The notes under the pieces are model-generated. The model was given only the letters and a program-made list of their open reading frames with translations, ran no database searches and had not been told where the DNA came from. DNA of 63,999 bases from Bacteroidia bacterium (GTDB lineage Bacteria; Bacteroidota; Bacteroidia; Chitinophagales; Saprospiraceae), in NCBI GenBank assembly GCA_030430845.1, contig JAUIKE010000027.1, forward strand, positions 1 to 63,999, read 5' to 3'. Shown here in pieces: positions 1-8,977 of the stretch. Position numbers and translations under genes: made by a program. How positions within the stretch are numbered: the first letter of the stretch is position 1; each line of letters opens with the position of its first letter.

Positions 1-106
1 GTAATAGCTCGCATATTTTGTTTGTTGCTTTAAACTAAAATACGCATACTTTACTCAATTGAAGAACCTTTTATTTTAAATGTCAACCGGCATGTGAAAC
101 ATGCCC

Positions 107-141
107 TTTTTAAGAAAAAAACAAAGTTTTTTTCTTAAAAA
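107..141. terminator. 16-bp stem hairpin downstream of the first lipoprotein gene
   Basis: Perfect inverted repeat: TTTTTAAGAAAAAAAC at 107-122 and its reverse complement at 126-141, with a 3-base loop. It lies about 70 bases beyond the stop of the leftward lipoprotein gene and carries A/T tracts on both sides, so it could end transcription in either direction. The stem is AT-rich and would be a weak terminator by itself. Confidence 0.5.
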
Positions 142-163
142 GACCTCCTAAATAAAATTTTCT

Positions 164-204
164 GGGGTGGGTAAAAACAAGGAACGAGTTTTTACACAAC
201 CCCG
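164..204. repeat. Dispersed hairpin repeat family A, copy 1
   Basis: An inverted repeat with GTAAAAAC and GTTTTTAC at its core and GGGG/CCCC at its ends. The 38 bases at 166-203 recur at 15604-15641 with one mismatch, so this is a dispersed element and not just a local terminator. It sits immediately after the stop of the leftward lipoprotein gene. Confidence 0.75.
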
Positions 205-209
205 TGTCT

Positions 210-854
210 TTAGTAAATAGTACTAAAGGGAATGGCTTTTAGCTTATAGACTGAGGTAGTCAAACCTTTTATCTCCGGACTGTTGTTAGCCGACGAATTT
301 AAAATATCGCAAAGCTCAGGCGTATCCGGCCTGGTGGGGATAAGCTTCCTAATAAAAGTTAAGCAGTCTTCCCATTCCTCTTCCGTGATATCTACGCCTA
401 CTTCACGCTGGCAATAGCTTCCACTTGGCAACCAGCTGAGTACATATTTTTGTCCGGTACTTGGGAATTCGATGGCACTCACCGCTCTGGCATTTCCACC
501 AGGTGCATTAAGATCAGTCCAGATCGTGGCTCCTGTATAAATGGTACAAATTAAGTCATCTGTATCCAGGTAGGCCACCCATTCGTATTGGGTGATGGTA
601 TTGATATCACAGTGAGTACAGGTCACACAATAGCCTTCTTCATCTGAGAGGTAATCTCCATGAGCCAGGTGCGCCGGAAGAGCCTTAGAATTAATGTTTA
701 TATTTTGATATACGCCCTCGTCATTTAGATGGCAGATAGAAGTGTTATTCGCTCTGAAGGTAATATCATGAGTTACTTCATCAAATGTGCTGTTTTCAGA
801 GCAGGCAAATAAACCTGCTATTCCTAGTATTAAGAAAGGAATTAGGTGCTTCAT
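210..854 (-). CDS. Cys-rich lipoprotein of unknown function
   Basis: A 214-residue lipoprotein. Residues 1-18 form a hydrophobic signal peptide ending in a lipobox (GLFAC, Cys18 predicted to be lipidated), so the protein should sit in the envelope facing the periplasm or cell surface. After the signal there is a CVTCTHC motif (Cys76, 79 and 82) and further single cysteines, which suggests disulfides or metal binding. I recognise no domain. It is the last of three lipoprotein genes reading left, downstream of the hybrid sensor gene at 2.8-7.2 kb, and is followed by two hairpins. Lipoprotein status is well supported; no function can be assigned. Confidence 0.8.
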   Translation of the reverse strand: MKHLIPFLILGIAGLFACSENSTFDEVTHDITFRANNTSICHLNDEGVYQNININSKALPAHLAHGDYLSDEEGYCVTCTHCDINTITQYEWVAYLDTDDLICTIYTGATIWTDLNAPGGNARAVSAIEFPSTGQKYVLSWLPSGSYCQREVGVDITEEEWEDCLTFIRKLIPTRPDTPELCDILNSSANNSPEIKGLTTSVYKLKAIPFSTIY

Positions 855-894
855 TGAAGATATATTTTGAGAAAAAATCGATTTCTTTGAAAAA

Positions 895-1506
895 TTAATT
901 CGATATCTTAATCATCCCAGTCCAAACATGGTCGGTACGATCCATCCCATCATTATAGCTGTCCGTCCACATATAACCCGAGGCTCCCTGGAAGCGACCA
1001 GTACCTCCTACGATAAGAATTTTATCTTTGAATTCAAAAACGTAACCCGGGCGAGTGGTTGGAGTAATTACGCCGGTTCCTTCAATATCCAGAAATATTT
1101 CATCACCATTAGCAGCAACTAAACTGCCACTAATATCTCCATAATAAATAGTGGCTTTTGTGATGTCACCAGGATAATTCTCATCGAAAACAGGCAATAC
1201 ACAAAATTCCATGTGAGATGTGAAACGCCCCAAATGACTGGCGATGCCTGGCTCATCAGTATCCTGAACATTTAAAAAGGGGAAATCACTGTCGCCGCAT
1301 GTACCAACGATTCCGCCAAAGGTGGAAAAAGTCGCTTTGATGGGTTGCATGACATCATAGTTTTTCTTAGAGATTGCATCCTTCTCTTTAGGTAAGGTTG
1401 TCAGATGATTGGAATCGTCTTGCAGCAATTCCCTTTCACAGGCGAGAAAAGCTAATACGGATAATAAAGCAAAAAAAGCAAATAAAGCTGCTTTGGTGTT
1501 TTTCAT
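895..1506 (-). CDS. Lipoprotein with GGTGRFxGASG motif, paralogue A
   Basis: About 203 residues when started at the Met at 1506, which places a signal peptide and lipobox (LAFLAC, Cys23) at the N-terminus; the 20-residue in-frame extension upstream is not signal-like. The C-terminal third has GGTGRFQGASG followed by an acidic stretch and a WTGMIKIS end, closely matching the next gene at 1614-2171. A GGTGxFxxAxG turn is typical of the allene oxide cyclase/dirigent-type beta-barrel, so a small secreted barrel is plausible, but this is inferred from one motif. The mature part also has AANGDEIFLDIEGTG, as expected for repeated beta hairpins. Substrate unknown. Confidence 0.8.
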   Translation of the reverse strand: MKNTKAALFAFFALLSVLAFLACERELLQDDSNHLTTLPKEKDAISKKNYDVMQPIKATFSTFGGIVGTCGDSDFPFLNVQDTDEPGIASHLGRFTSHMEFCVLPVFDENYPGDITKATIYYGDISGSLVAANGDEIFLDIEGTGVITPTTRPGYVFEFKDKILIVGGTGRFQGASGYMWTDSYNDGMDRTDHVWTGMIKISN

Positions 1507-1613
1507 AACTAAGTAGTTTAGAGTGAATAGAATTGATTTAAACTTACAGGGCTGAACTGCGGCCAATAAGTTTAAATCAATTCATAATTTAAATGTCTTA
1601 ATAATCGCCTCCC

Positions 1614-2171
1614 TTATTTTTTCATTGTTATGGTTCCACTCCAATTATGGTGGGAGTAGGAATCTTCGCTGCTGTTGTAGTCGTCGGTCGTTCCACCACC
1701 ACTGGCACCTTCAAAGCGACCGGTGCCACCAAGAATCACGAATGGGTCGTCTTTCCAGTAAGAAGTTACAAATTCAGGATGGTCGTCTTGTCTTCCCTGT
1801 ATGACCTGCCCCCCCACTGAAACATTCAGTATGTCTCCATTTGCCGCAACGATATAAGCGTCGGGATCACTATAATTCCCTTCATCGTCGATACAAAAAT
1901 CGAAATGAATAGTAGAACGGCCGAGATGGGTCCCGGTGCCGTCCCCATCAACAATAACGTTGACATAAATAGGAAATTCACCACATTCCTCAGATGGACC
2001 TATATAGTTGTAGGTACCCAGGTATTTCACCTTGAATGGAACGGTAACCATTTTTTCTGAAGAGCGAGGCGAAATCTCGGTGTCATCTGCCAGGATACCG
2101 TCTGTCTGGGTACAGGTAGTGAGTAGCACGCCCACTGCAGCAAGCAGCAATAATGTTTTAAGTGTTTTCAT
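1614..2171 (-). CDS. Lipoprotein with GGTGRFxGASG motif, paralogue B
   Basis: A 185-residue lipoprotein with signal peptide and lipobox (LLTTC, Cys20). It shares the order of motifs with the gene just downstream: a GTHLGRSTIHFDFC segment (GIASHLGRFTSHMEFC in the neighbour), AANGDxL/I, GGTGRFEGASG and a C-terminal WSGTITM strand. The pair is therefore a tandem duplication, diverged but co-directional about 107 bases apart. The fold resembles the dirigent/allene oxide cyclase-like barrel by its GGTGRF motif only. Start chosen at the first Met, which gives a complete signal peptide. Confidence 0.8.
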   Translation of the reverse strand: MKTLKTLLLLAAVGVLLTTCTQTDGILADDTEISPRSSEKMVTVPFKVKYLGTYNYIGPSEECGEFPIYVNVIVDGDGTGTHLGRSTIHFDFCIDDEGNYSDPDAYIVAANGDILNVSVGGQVIQGRQDDHPEFVTSYWKDDPFVILGGTGRFEGASGGGTTDDYNSSEDSYSHHNWSGTITMKK

Positions 2172-2765
2172 AATTGTAGAGTTTTATTATTATTAAAAAC
2201 CTTCGTCTTTGACGATGGTTATGTATGTTGGCTGCGCCAGTATTTTTTGACACAAAAAGTTGATATTTTTTAAAAGTAATTGTATATTTATGCTGTGAGC
2301 AATTTAATTGGGTCTGCTGAAAACCAAAGCAGATGTAAATTATAATTGTTGTCCAAATGAAGCAAAAATAGCTATCATTGAATAACCTGCCGGAATAGCA
2401 GATTACGGACGTGGAGTGATAGTCAGCCACCTAACTTTCTAGGTGCAAATTGCGATGAAGCGTCTAAAGTTCAAGGTTTATGTTGGGCCTTTGGCCCATA
2501 CATTCCTTGAAGCCACCTCCTTTGGGGGTGGTAGTTCACTAAGTTAAATTGATATCAACAAGGCGTTGATCAAAACAGAACAAGAGGGCGGTAAAAGTTT
2601 GGGTTTTAGATGTTTCACATATACATAAATCTAATAAATGAATAGGTCAGGTGGATAGCCTGATCTTTCCAAATTTTGGAATATTTGTTGCAAAAGAATG
2701 GAGGGTTTTGGCCTATTTGTTTCAATAAGCTTGAAGTTGAATGTGCTTAAAGTATTGAAGGCTAA
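2172..2765. other. 594-bp gap between hybrid sensor and lipoprotein genes
   Basis: No credible gene. A 90-codon reading frame at 2158-2430 overlaps the lipoprotein start and has no recognisable protein features. The gap holds two nested hairpins at 2470-2510 (TTCAAGG/CCTTGAA enclosing TGGGCCTTTGGCCCA) and 2513-2531 (CCACCTCC/GGGGTGG). The promoter of the lipoprotein genes should lie here, but I see no convincing box. Confidence 0.5.
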
Positions 2766-5700
2766 TTACTTACGTGTTTCATTCGGTTGGCTGCCGAATT
2801 CTTTAAAAAAAGACCGGCTGAAATGTGAAAAATCTTTATACCCAACCTGATCAGCAATTTCTCCAATCGGAAGCTCGGTTTCTTCAAGCAGATATTTTGC
2901 CTTTTGTAATCTTTTCGAGCGAATGTAGTTAGCAGTCGATTGACCTGTTAATACCTTTAGTTTTCGGTGCAGTTGAGTACGACTCATAGCCATAGCTCTG
3001 CATAAAAATTGGGTGTCAAAAAGATTATTTCCCAGTTGCTTATCAATCGTTTGATCTACTTTTTGGAGAAAGGCGGCTTCCATATGAACAGAAGGTTCAG
3101 GAACCTCGGCTGTTTTAGGTAATATAGATAAGCGTTCTTTTAATAAAAGGCTTTTCTGGTAAAGGTTATGCAGCCGAATCAGCAATTCTTCCTTGTCGAA
3201 TGGCTTCGTGAGATAGGCATCAGCTCCTTGAATTAGGCCAATCTTTTTATCATCCTGAGACGCCTTGGCCGTTAGTAAAATTACGGGTATGTGACTGGTT
3301 CGATGATCGGACTTTAGTTGCTTGCATACTTCAAAGCCATCCAGTTGAGGCATCATGACGTCACAAAGGATGGCATCTGGTATGCCTTCCCGGGCCTTTT
3401 CTACTCCTTCCTTGCCGTTACCAGCTGTTTGAGTTAAATAATACGGCGACAGACAGGAGACAATATACTCCGTAACGTCTGTATTATCTTCGATGATTAA
3501 CACCTCAGGTTTTTCCTCATTAGAATTTTTCAGCGGTTGGTTAGGCTCATTGAGGTTATTGTTAGAGTCCTGGACTACCTGGATCGGAGGATATGCGCCC
3601 ACCTTTTCTTTCTTAACGGCCTTATGATGAATAGGGAGTAAGATCTTAAAACTGGAGCCTTTCCCTTCTTCGCTTTCCACCTGGACCCGCCCCTTCAGCA
3701 GTTCAACCAATTCTTTAACGAGTGATAAGCCGATACCCGAGCCTTCGCCCGAGCGGGTTGCGGAATCATCTGCCTGGTAGAAACGGTCAAATATATAAGG
3801 CAGTTTTTCAGAAGGGATACCTGCCCCGGTATCAGTCACTTCAATTTTCAGCAGGGGAGTGGTTTTTTCGATAATTTTTGAAGCGATCACCCGTACACTA
3901 CCATAGGCCGGAGTAAATTTAATGGCATTGCCAACCAGGTTGAGCAAGATCTGCTGGATTTTTTGTTCATCGAAATCCATCACCAGGCTTTCGAGTGGTG
4001 AAAAAAAGGCAAGGTTCAATTTTTTATTTTCTGTTAAAGAATGGCAGGATTCAGTGAGGTATTGCAAGTAGGGAATAATATCGGACTGCGTCCAGTTAAT
4101 AGAAAGCGTATTGGTTTCCAGTTTGGACAGATCTAATAATTGATTAACCATGTTCAACAGTCGGTCACTGTTTCGCATGATTAATGTTTTGGCTTTTTCC
4201 GGCTGTACGATTTGATCAGCCATTCCTTTTATGACGGTTAATGGAGTTCTGAATTCATGGGTAATGTTGGTATAAAATCGACTTTTAAAATGGTCCAGCT
4301 CGTTTAATCTGTCGGCTCTTTCCTGCTCGAGTTGTAAACGGGCTTTTAATTGAAGCCTGCGGTATTGGTAGAGAAACAAACTGGCCAGGAAACTTAGAAG
4401 TGCAATGGAATATAAGGCATAGGCCCACCAGCTTTGCCACCAGGGAGGAAGAATGGTAAAGCTGTATTCGAGCGTTTCACTCCAAACCTGTGCAGCTCCG
4501 ACGGCTTTCACTTTAAGGGTATAGGTATTGGGCGGCAGGTTATGGAATTCTACTTTGGATTCTCGTTGAGGAAGGCTCCAGTTTTCATCAAAGTTTTCCA
4601 ATAAATAACTATATCGGACCTGGTGCGGTGAAGCCCAATCAATGCCGGAAAAGTGGAAGGTGAGGTGCTTGAGATCTGATGGTAATCTCATGTGCAGGGG
4701 GTAATTATAAAACGGGGCAACCTCATTAAAAGATTGACTTAGTTTTTCACCGAATTCCAGCGTTTGTACGTAATCGGTATCAGAAAGCCTTTGATAATCT
4801 ATAAATTGTTGTTTTACTTCGATGTTATGAAGACGTACTATCGGTGCTTTATGAGGAAGTTTGAACTCATTGAGGTCCAGCATCATGGCGCCTTTTGTTT
4901 TTCCCCACCAGATCCGGTTTTTACTGTCGATGAAAGAACTGTGGTAGAGAAAGTCCGCCTGTTTCAGACCATCTGTTTTTTCAAAGTTATATATTTTATA
5001 AGCCTTATCTTTGGCTTGATTGGAGGAGTCCGGTACCAGTAGAGACAGCCCGTTTTGGGTGCCGGCCCATATATTTTGAGCCCTGTCTATTTCCAGGGAA
5101 TAAACTTTTCTGTGGACCAAGCCATCCTCCTGTGTGAAATTTGTGAAATTTTCTCCTTCAAAGGAACTTACGCCCCCTTCCGTGCCGATCCACATTTTCC
5201 CATCCTTATCTTTTACCATATCTACGACTAAACTATGAGGCATTCCTTCATCTTTGGTATAAATAATAAAGGAATCCCGATTCTGCTGATTGTTCATTGA
5301 CGAAGTCAACCCTCCCAAGTATTGGAGGTGCCCAAACCAAATATTTTGTTTGTCGTCCTCAGCTATAGGTCCCGCCAGGTTAAATTCAATGCCTGGCCCT
5401 GCAGGCATGATAAAATTAGTAAGATAGGTTCCGTCAAAATGCCTTAGGCCTTCCAATGTGCCAAACCAAAAATGCCCCTTACTATCTTCCAGGATGGAAA
5501 TAAGGAAATTGCTCCATCCCTCGCCTACGTCAAATTGCGTTAATCGCCCAGGGTTTTGGGAAGGATTAAAATAAGCAACCCCACGGTTGCCGCTACCCAG
5601 CCAGATATTATCCTGGCTGTCTACGGCCAGGGCATGTATGCCTGCGTTTAAAAAATCCTGATTAATATTATCCCCTGTAAAAAGCCTAAAGGTGCTGTCA

Positions 5701-7202
5701 TCAAAGCGGACCACTCCGTTTGGCCAACCCTGACTTACAGCAAGCCAGATATGGCCATACCTGTCTTCTTTTATGTCATTGACCTGAAAATTTAATGCAT
5801 CATTGTAGTACTTGAATTCAGGAAGTCCGAAACGGTGGACCCCTTCATCTGTCCCGACCCAAATGTTTCCATAGCTGTCCTCTCGTATGACACTTATGGT
5901 AGTACTATTCATTCCATTTTCCTTATCAAAATGAGTGAAAGTTTTTCCATCAAAACGGTCAAGGCCCATGTTGCGGGTTCCGAACCAGAAGCTTCCCTGA
6001 CTGTCTTCATACAATTCCAGCACAAGGTTGCTGCAAAGGCCTTCCTCCACAGTATATTGATGGATGTAATTTCTGTTTCCTGTAATGTCCAAACGACATA
6101 CTCCGCCACCATTTGTAGCTATCCATAAGTTCCCATGACTGTCTTCCAACATGGCATTGATGTTATTGTGGCATAATCCATCTTCCATTGTTAGGTGGGT
6201 GAAAGTCTGACCGTCGAAGCGATTCAACCCGTTTCCTTCTGTCGCGAACCAAAGATTCCCGTTACTATCTTCTAAGAGGGCCGTTACATGATTGTTACTT
6301 AACCCTTCCTGAGTACTGTAATGGATGAACTGCTGACCGTCAAATTGACCAACTCCACGGTTCCTGGTTCCGAACCAAATATTCCCTCGGCTATCTAACA
6401 AAAGCCTGGTAACCCCATTGTATTGATAGCTTTCCTCATTAGAGAAATAAGTGAAATACCTGCCGTCATATCGACCTAGGCCGGATCGGGTTCCAAACCA
6501 GATATGTCCGTTTTGGTCTTCCAGTAAGGATAAATGTGTAAAGCCGTGTTCGGGTACATCTTCTGAATTATGAAAAAAACTAAGGTTTTTACCATCGTAT
6601 TGGGTCAATGTCTCATCCCTGGAACCTAACCATAAATTTCCCCGGCTGTCCTCTAAAATACTGTGAATGATATTGTTGGTTAAGCCTTCTTCGACGGATA
6701 GGTATTGAATATTCGTGACCGCATTATCTCTCATCTGGAGCGGACCTGCCGTAAGTGGTTTGGAATGAAAGGCAGGTACTTTTGTTTGTTGTGCAGGCAG
6801 TGTATCCGGATCGGATAGTCCATCTTTTCCTGGGGTGAATTGCTTTAAGCGCTGGTCTAAGCTTACTAATTGGGGGACTCCTGCCGGGCGAATATGAGGA
6901 TGAGCGGGAACTGTTTTTTGATAGGAGGGGATCGGGAGGGTTTGAGGAGCTACTTTGCTTGCAGGCTTTCTTTGCTCTTCCGTAAGTGGAGTAGGAGTGC
7001 CTGTAGGAATAGTATCGCCCTGGATACTAATGAAAGGTTTAGATTGGATTACTCCCTCAAAACGTTCAATAGGGATAGTATCCTTATGCTTATTTTGACA
7101 AGCACCTATTACCAACACAGTTGCCAACAGAAGTGTCCACTTCCAGGGGTGAAAAAGTACTTGGAAGAACTTGCTTGGGTTCATTGTATGGTGTCGGTTC
7201 AA
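2766..7202 (-). CDS. Hybrid two-component sensor/regulator with 14-blade sensor and AraC output
   Basis: A 1478-residue one-protein two-component system. Order: N-terminal hydrophobic segment ending in a lipobox-like VIGAC (Cys35), Pro-rich linker, 14 two-component propeller repeats (pattern xEDSxGNxWFGTxxGGLxRFDG, about residues 165-810, enough for two seven-blade propellers), Y_Y_Y domain, one transmembrane helix (WWAYALYSIALLSF), histidine kinase domain (THEFRTPL, acceptor His), ATPase domain (NLVGNAIKFTP, DTGAGIP, GSGIGLSL), receiver domain (CDVMMP, acceptor Asp) and AraC-type DNA-binding domain to the C-terminus. All catalytic motifs look intact. It probably senses an envelope or extracellular ligand and activates nearby genes. 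The three lipoprotein genes immediately downstream on the same strand are the obvious candidate targets; no SusC/SusD pair is nearby. A second Met at residue 7 is also a possible start. Confidence 0.95.
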   Translation of the reverse strand: MNRHHTMNPSKFFQVLFHPWKWTLLLATVLVIGACQNKHKDTIPIERFEGVIQSKPFISIQGDTIPTGTPTPLTEEQRKPASKVAPQTLPIPSYQKTVPAHPHIRPAGVPQLVSLDQRLKQFTPGKDGLSDPDTLPAQQTKVPAFHSKPLTAGPLQMRDNAVTNIQYLSVEEGLTNNIIHSILEDSRGNLWLGSRDETLTQYDGKNLSFFHNSEDVPEHGFTHLSLLEDQNGHIWFGTRSGLGRYDGRYFTYFSNEESYQYNGVTRLLLDSRGNIWFGTRNRGVGQFDGQQFIHYSTQEGLSNNHVTALLEDSNGNLWFATEGNGLNRFDGQTFTHLTMEDGLCHNNINAMLEDSHGNLWIATNGGGVCRLDITGNRNYIHQYTVEEGLCSNLVLELYEDSQGSFWFGTRNMGLDRFDGKTFTHFDKENGMNSTTISVIREDSYGNIWVGTDEGVHRFGLPEFKYYNDALNFQVNDIKEDRYGHIWLAVSQGWPNGVVRFDDSTFRLFTGDNINQDFLNAGIHALAVDSQDNIWLGSGNRGVAYFNPSQNPGRLTQFDVGEGWSNFLISILEDSKGHFWFGTLEGLRHFDGTYLTNFIMPAGPGIEFNLAGPIAEDDKQNIWFGHLQYLGGLTSSMNNQQNRDSFIIYTKDEGMPHSLVVDMVKDKDGKMWIGTEGGVSSFEGENFTNFTQEDGLVHRKVYSLEIDRAQNIWAGTQNGLSLLVPDSSNQAKDKAYKIYNFEKTDGLKQADFLYHSSFIDSKNRIWWGKTKGAMMLDLNEFKLPHKAPIVRLHNIEVKQQFIDYQRLSDTDYVQTLEFGEKLSQSFNEVAPFYNYPLHMRLPSDLKHLTFHFSGIDWASPHQVRYSYLLENFDENWSLPQRESKVEFHNLPPNTYTLKVKAVGAAQVWSETLEYSFTILPPWWQSWWAYALYSIALLSFLASLFLYQYRRLQLKARLQLEQERADRLNELDHFKSRFYTNITHEFRTPLTVIKGMADQIVQPEKAKTLIMRNSDRLLNMVNQLLDLSKLETNTLSINWTQSDIIPYLQYLTESCHSLTENKKLNLAFFSPLESLVMDFDEQKIQQILLNLVGNAIKFTPAYGSVRVIASKIIEKTTPLLKIEVTDTGAGIPSEKLPYIFDRFYQADDSATRSGEGSGIGLSLVKELVELLKGRVQVESEEGKGSSFKILLPIHHKAVKKEKVGAYPPIQVVQDSNNNLNEPNQPLKNSNEEKPEVLIIEDNTDVTEYIVSCLSPYYLTQTAGNGKEGVEKAREGIPDAILCDVMMPQLDGFEVCKQLKSDHRTSHIPVILLTAKASQDDKKIGLIQGADAYLTKPFDKEELLIRLHNLYQKSLLLKERLSILPKTAEVPEPSVHMEAAFLQKVDQTIDKQLGNNLFDTQFLCRAMAMSRTQLHRKLKVLTGQSTANYIRSKRLQKAKYLLEETELPIGEIADQVGYKDFSHFSRSFFKEFGSQPNETRK

Positions 7203-7277
7203 TTCCTTACTGATGCAAGAAATATAGTTCGTACTGTAAAATATGATATTTAATCAAATTTGTAAAGGGGCAAGCTC

Positions 7278-7748
7278 TTATCCATCCTTACTTTGAATAA
7301 ACCCAGTTAGCATTCCATTGGTCTGTTCCTGCAATTTTTTTCTGAAAAAAGGCGTCCATCCTATAAGATAACCGACAGGACCTAATGCCTGCCGTGCCCA
7401 GCGATGCAGATTAAAGCGGTCGGTATGCCGGATGATCTTTCCATCTCTGAATTCAAATTCTGCTTCAATAATGTTGTGTACCCGGCGGTCTGTCTGGCTA
7501 AAGGTATAGTGAGCCTCCCAATGCGCTAAGCCTTTAGTACCATCCATCCTTATGTTGGAGGCTGTTACTTTGAAGTCTTTTCCTTTCTGTGAGCGACAGA
7601 GCATGCGCCACATATTTTTTGCTCTTTCTCCCTTCAAAGTGCCAAAAGCAGGGTCGTGAAAAACTACTTCCTCATGGTAGCAGGCCACCATTTTTTCAGC
7701 ATCCAGTTCTTCAAAAGCACGGTAAAATTCTTCAATGAGGCTTTTCAT
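7278..7748 (-). CDS. NTF2-like/SnoaL-type small protein
   Basis: 156 residues with the layout of the NTF2-like fold: an N-terminal helix with YRAFEELDAEKMVACYHEEVVFHDPAFG, then a curved sheet including DGTKGLAHWEAHYTF and the DGKIIRHTDRFNLHRWARQAL tail typical of the polyketide cyclase/SnoaL-like group. Such proteins can be isomerases, dehydratases or simple ligand binders; the sequence does not tell which. No signal peptide, so cytoplasmic. It ends a run of four leftward genes (7.3-9.4 kb) that may form an operon. Confidence 0.75.
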   Translation of the reverse strand: MKSLIEEFYRAFEELDAEKMVACYHEEVVFHDPAFGTLKGERAKNMWRMLCRSQKGKDFKVTASNIRMDGTKGLAHWEAHYTFSQTDRRVHNIIEAEFEFRDGKIIRHTDRFNLHRWARQALGPVGYLIGWTPFFRKKLQEQTNGMLTGFIQSKDG

Positions 7749-7784
7749 AATAAATTTTATTTAAGTAAGTAAGTGCCGGTTCTT

Positions 7785-8240
7785 TTATCCCCTGATCCAT
7801 ACCCAAATCCATCTCAGTAAGTTTAGGAAAAAAATGAAGGAAAAAAAGCCCAGAAAGAACATTGGTATATAAAAGTTTAAACCATTGGAGCCTTCTTCGC
7901 TCCCTCCCCATACCAGGATCATCATAAAGGCAAGAATGGCAAGAAAGAAAATGCTTTTCAGCACATTCGCCGGAGGTGAATCGCCCGTCCAGTTGAAATG
8001 AAGCATTCTTGTGAAAAAGGGGCTCCTGCCCATCCACCGGGCAGGAAAAAGCCTCCAGTATCGAGCCAATAGCTCAACGAATAGCAAGGAGCCCAAAAGG
8101 AGAAAAAAGCCGCCAATGGCGTATCCCAGCCAGTTTGGCATTTCGCTTTGAAAACTTCCTTTGCTGGTGTAGTAAATGGCTAATCCACCTAATCCAGCAG
8201 TTAGCAGACTGGCAAATGATGATAGTTGGTATTTATTCAA
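7785..8240 (-). CDS. Small integral membrane protein, unknown
   Basis: 151 residues with about four hydrophobic helices: one near the N-terminus, one at about 40-60 (GYAIGGFFLLLGSLLFVELL), and two toward the C-terminus (SIFFLAILAFMMILVWGG and FYIPMFFLGFFSFIFFLNLL). No family recognised. It starts 4 bases after the stop of the methyltransferase gene, so the two are very probably co-transcribed. Another reading frame at 7732-8037 is a shadow of this gene. Confidence 0.65.
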   Translation of the reverse strand: MNKYQLSSFASLLTAGLGGLAIYYTSKGSFQSEMPNWLGYAIGGFFLLLGSLLFVELLARYWRLFPARWMGRSPFFTRMLHFNWTGDSPPANVLKSIFFLAILAFMMILVWGGSEEGSNGLNFYIPMFFLGFFSFIFFLNLLRWIWVWIRG

Positions 8241-8244
8241 AGCT

Positions 8245-8973
8245 TTATTTTTTCAAAACATAAATAACCCAGGGCGCAATGTCCAGTTCACTCTTCCATT
8301 CAAAGGGCTCCTCTTTTTTACCCAAAGGTTTATAGCTCGCTTCTAAGTTTAATCCTGCTTTCGAAAAAAGTTCCAGATAATCTGCCTCCAACCAAATGGT
8401 ATCTTCTACCGGGCGTTGGTCTTCAACATCCGTCATGATGATGTGAACTTTTTCACCACTTTTTGCTTCCTGGTTCTCCGGAAAATCTTTTGTGGTAAAG
8501 GATGCCCATTCATTAAAATAAATTTCGGGAGTAGAATCCAGCAGAATGATCCGACCTTCGTTATGGATGAGTTGGGCTAAGCCTTTGAGAATATGAAGCC
8601 GGTTGTCCTTCCCTGGAATATTATCAAAGGTGAAAATAGAGGTGATGAGATCGAACTGTTCTTTTGGCAAACTGGAAAAATCACCGTCGGGGATAAGCTG
8701 GTAACGACCTGAAGGATCTGTATTTTGTGCCAAGTCTACCATGTCTCTGGAAATATCAATTCCGGTCACTTCAAACCCTAGCTGAGTGATAAAACGGGTA
8801 GACCTACCCGTACCACATCCAAAATCGAGGGCTTTCGTACCGGATGCATGCCTGGAAATAATTTCGGGTATGTCCCGATAAGCCAAAAAGTAAGTATTCG
8901 GGAATTCCAATTGGGCATAGGAGGCAGCCCGCAGAGGATCCTGGTAAACGTTCGAGAAATCCATTTGTGACAT
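8245..8973 (-). CDS. Class I SAM-dependent methyltransferase
   Basis: About 242 residues from the Met at 8973, chosen because an earlier in-frame Met at 9018 lies inside the upstream gene. Motif I of the Rossmann methyltransferases is clear (ALDFGCGTGRSTRF), followed by the acidic end of strand beta2 (VTGIDISRDMVDLA) and FDLITSIFTFDNI at the motif IV position. Methyl acceptor unknown. It follows the START-like gene with a 4-base gap and precedes the membrane protein gene with another 4-base gap, a tightly packed operon. Confidence 0.85.
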   Translation of the reverse strand: MSQMDFSNVYQDPLRAASYAQLEFPNTYFLAYRDIPEIISRHASGTKALDFGCGTGRSTRFITQLGFEVTGIDISRDMVDLAQNTDPSGRYQLIPDGDFSSLPKEQFDLITSIFTFDNIPGKDNRLHILKGLAQLIHNEGRIILLDSTPEIYFNEWASFTTKDFPENQEAKSGEKVHIIMTDVEDQRPVEDTIWLEADYLELFSKAGLNLEASYKPLGKKEEPFEWKSELDIAPWVIYVLKK

Positions 8974-8977
8974 ATTG

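Noticed and set aside
2158..2430. 90-codon reading frame reading left before the second lipoprotein gene
   Set aside because: It overlaps the lipoprotein start, lies across hairpins, and its protein lacks any recognisable feature.
7732..8037. 101-codon frame overlapping the membrane protein gene
   Set aside because: Shadow of the membrane protein at 7785-8240, which has clear membrane helices and proper spacing to its neighbour.
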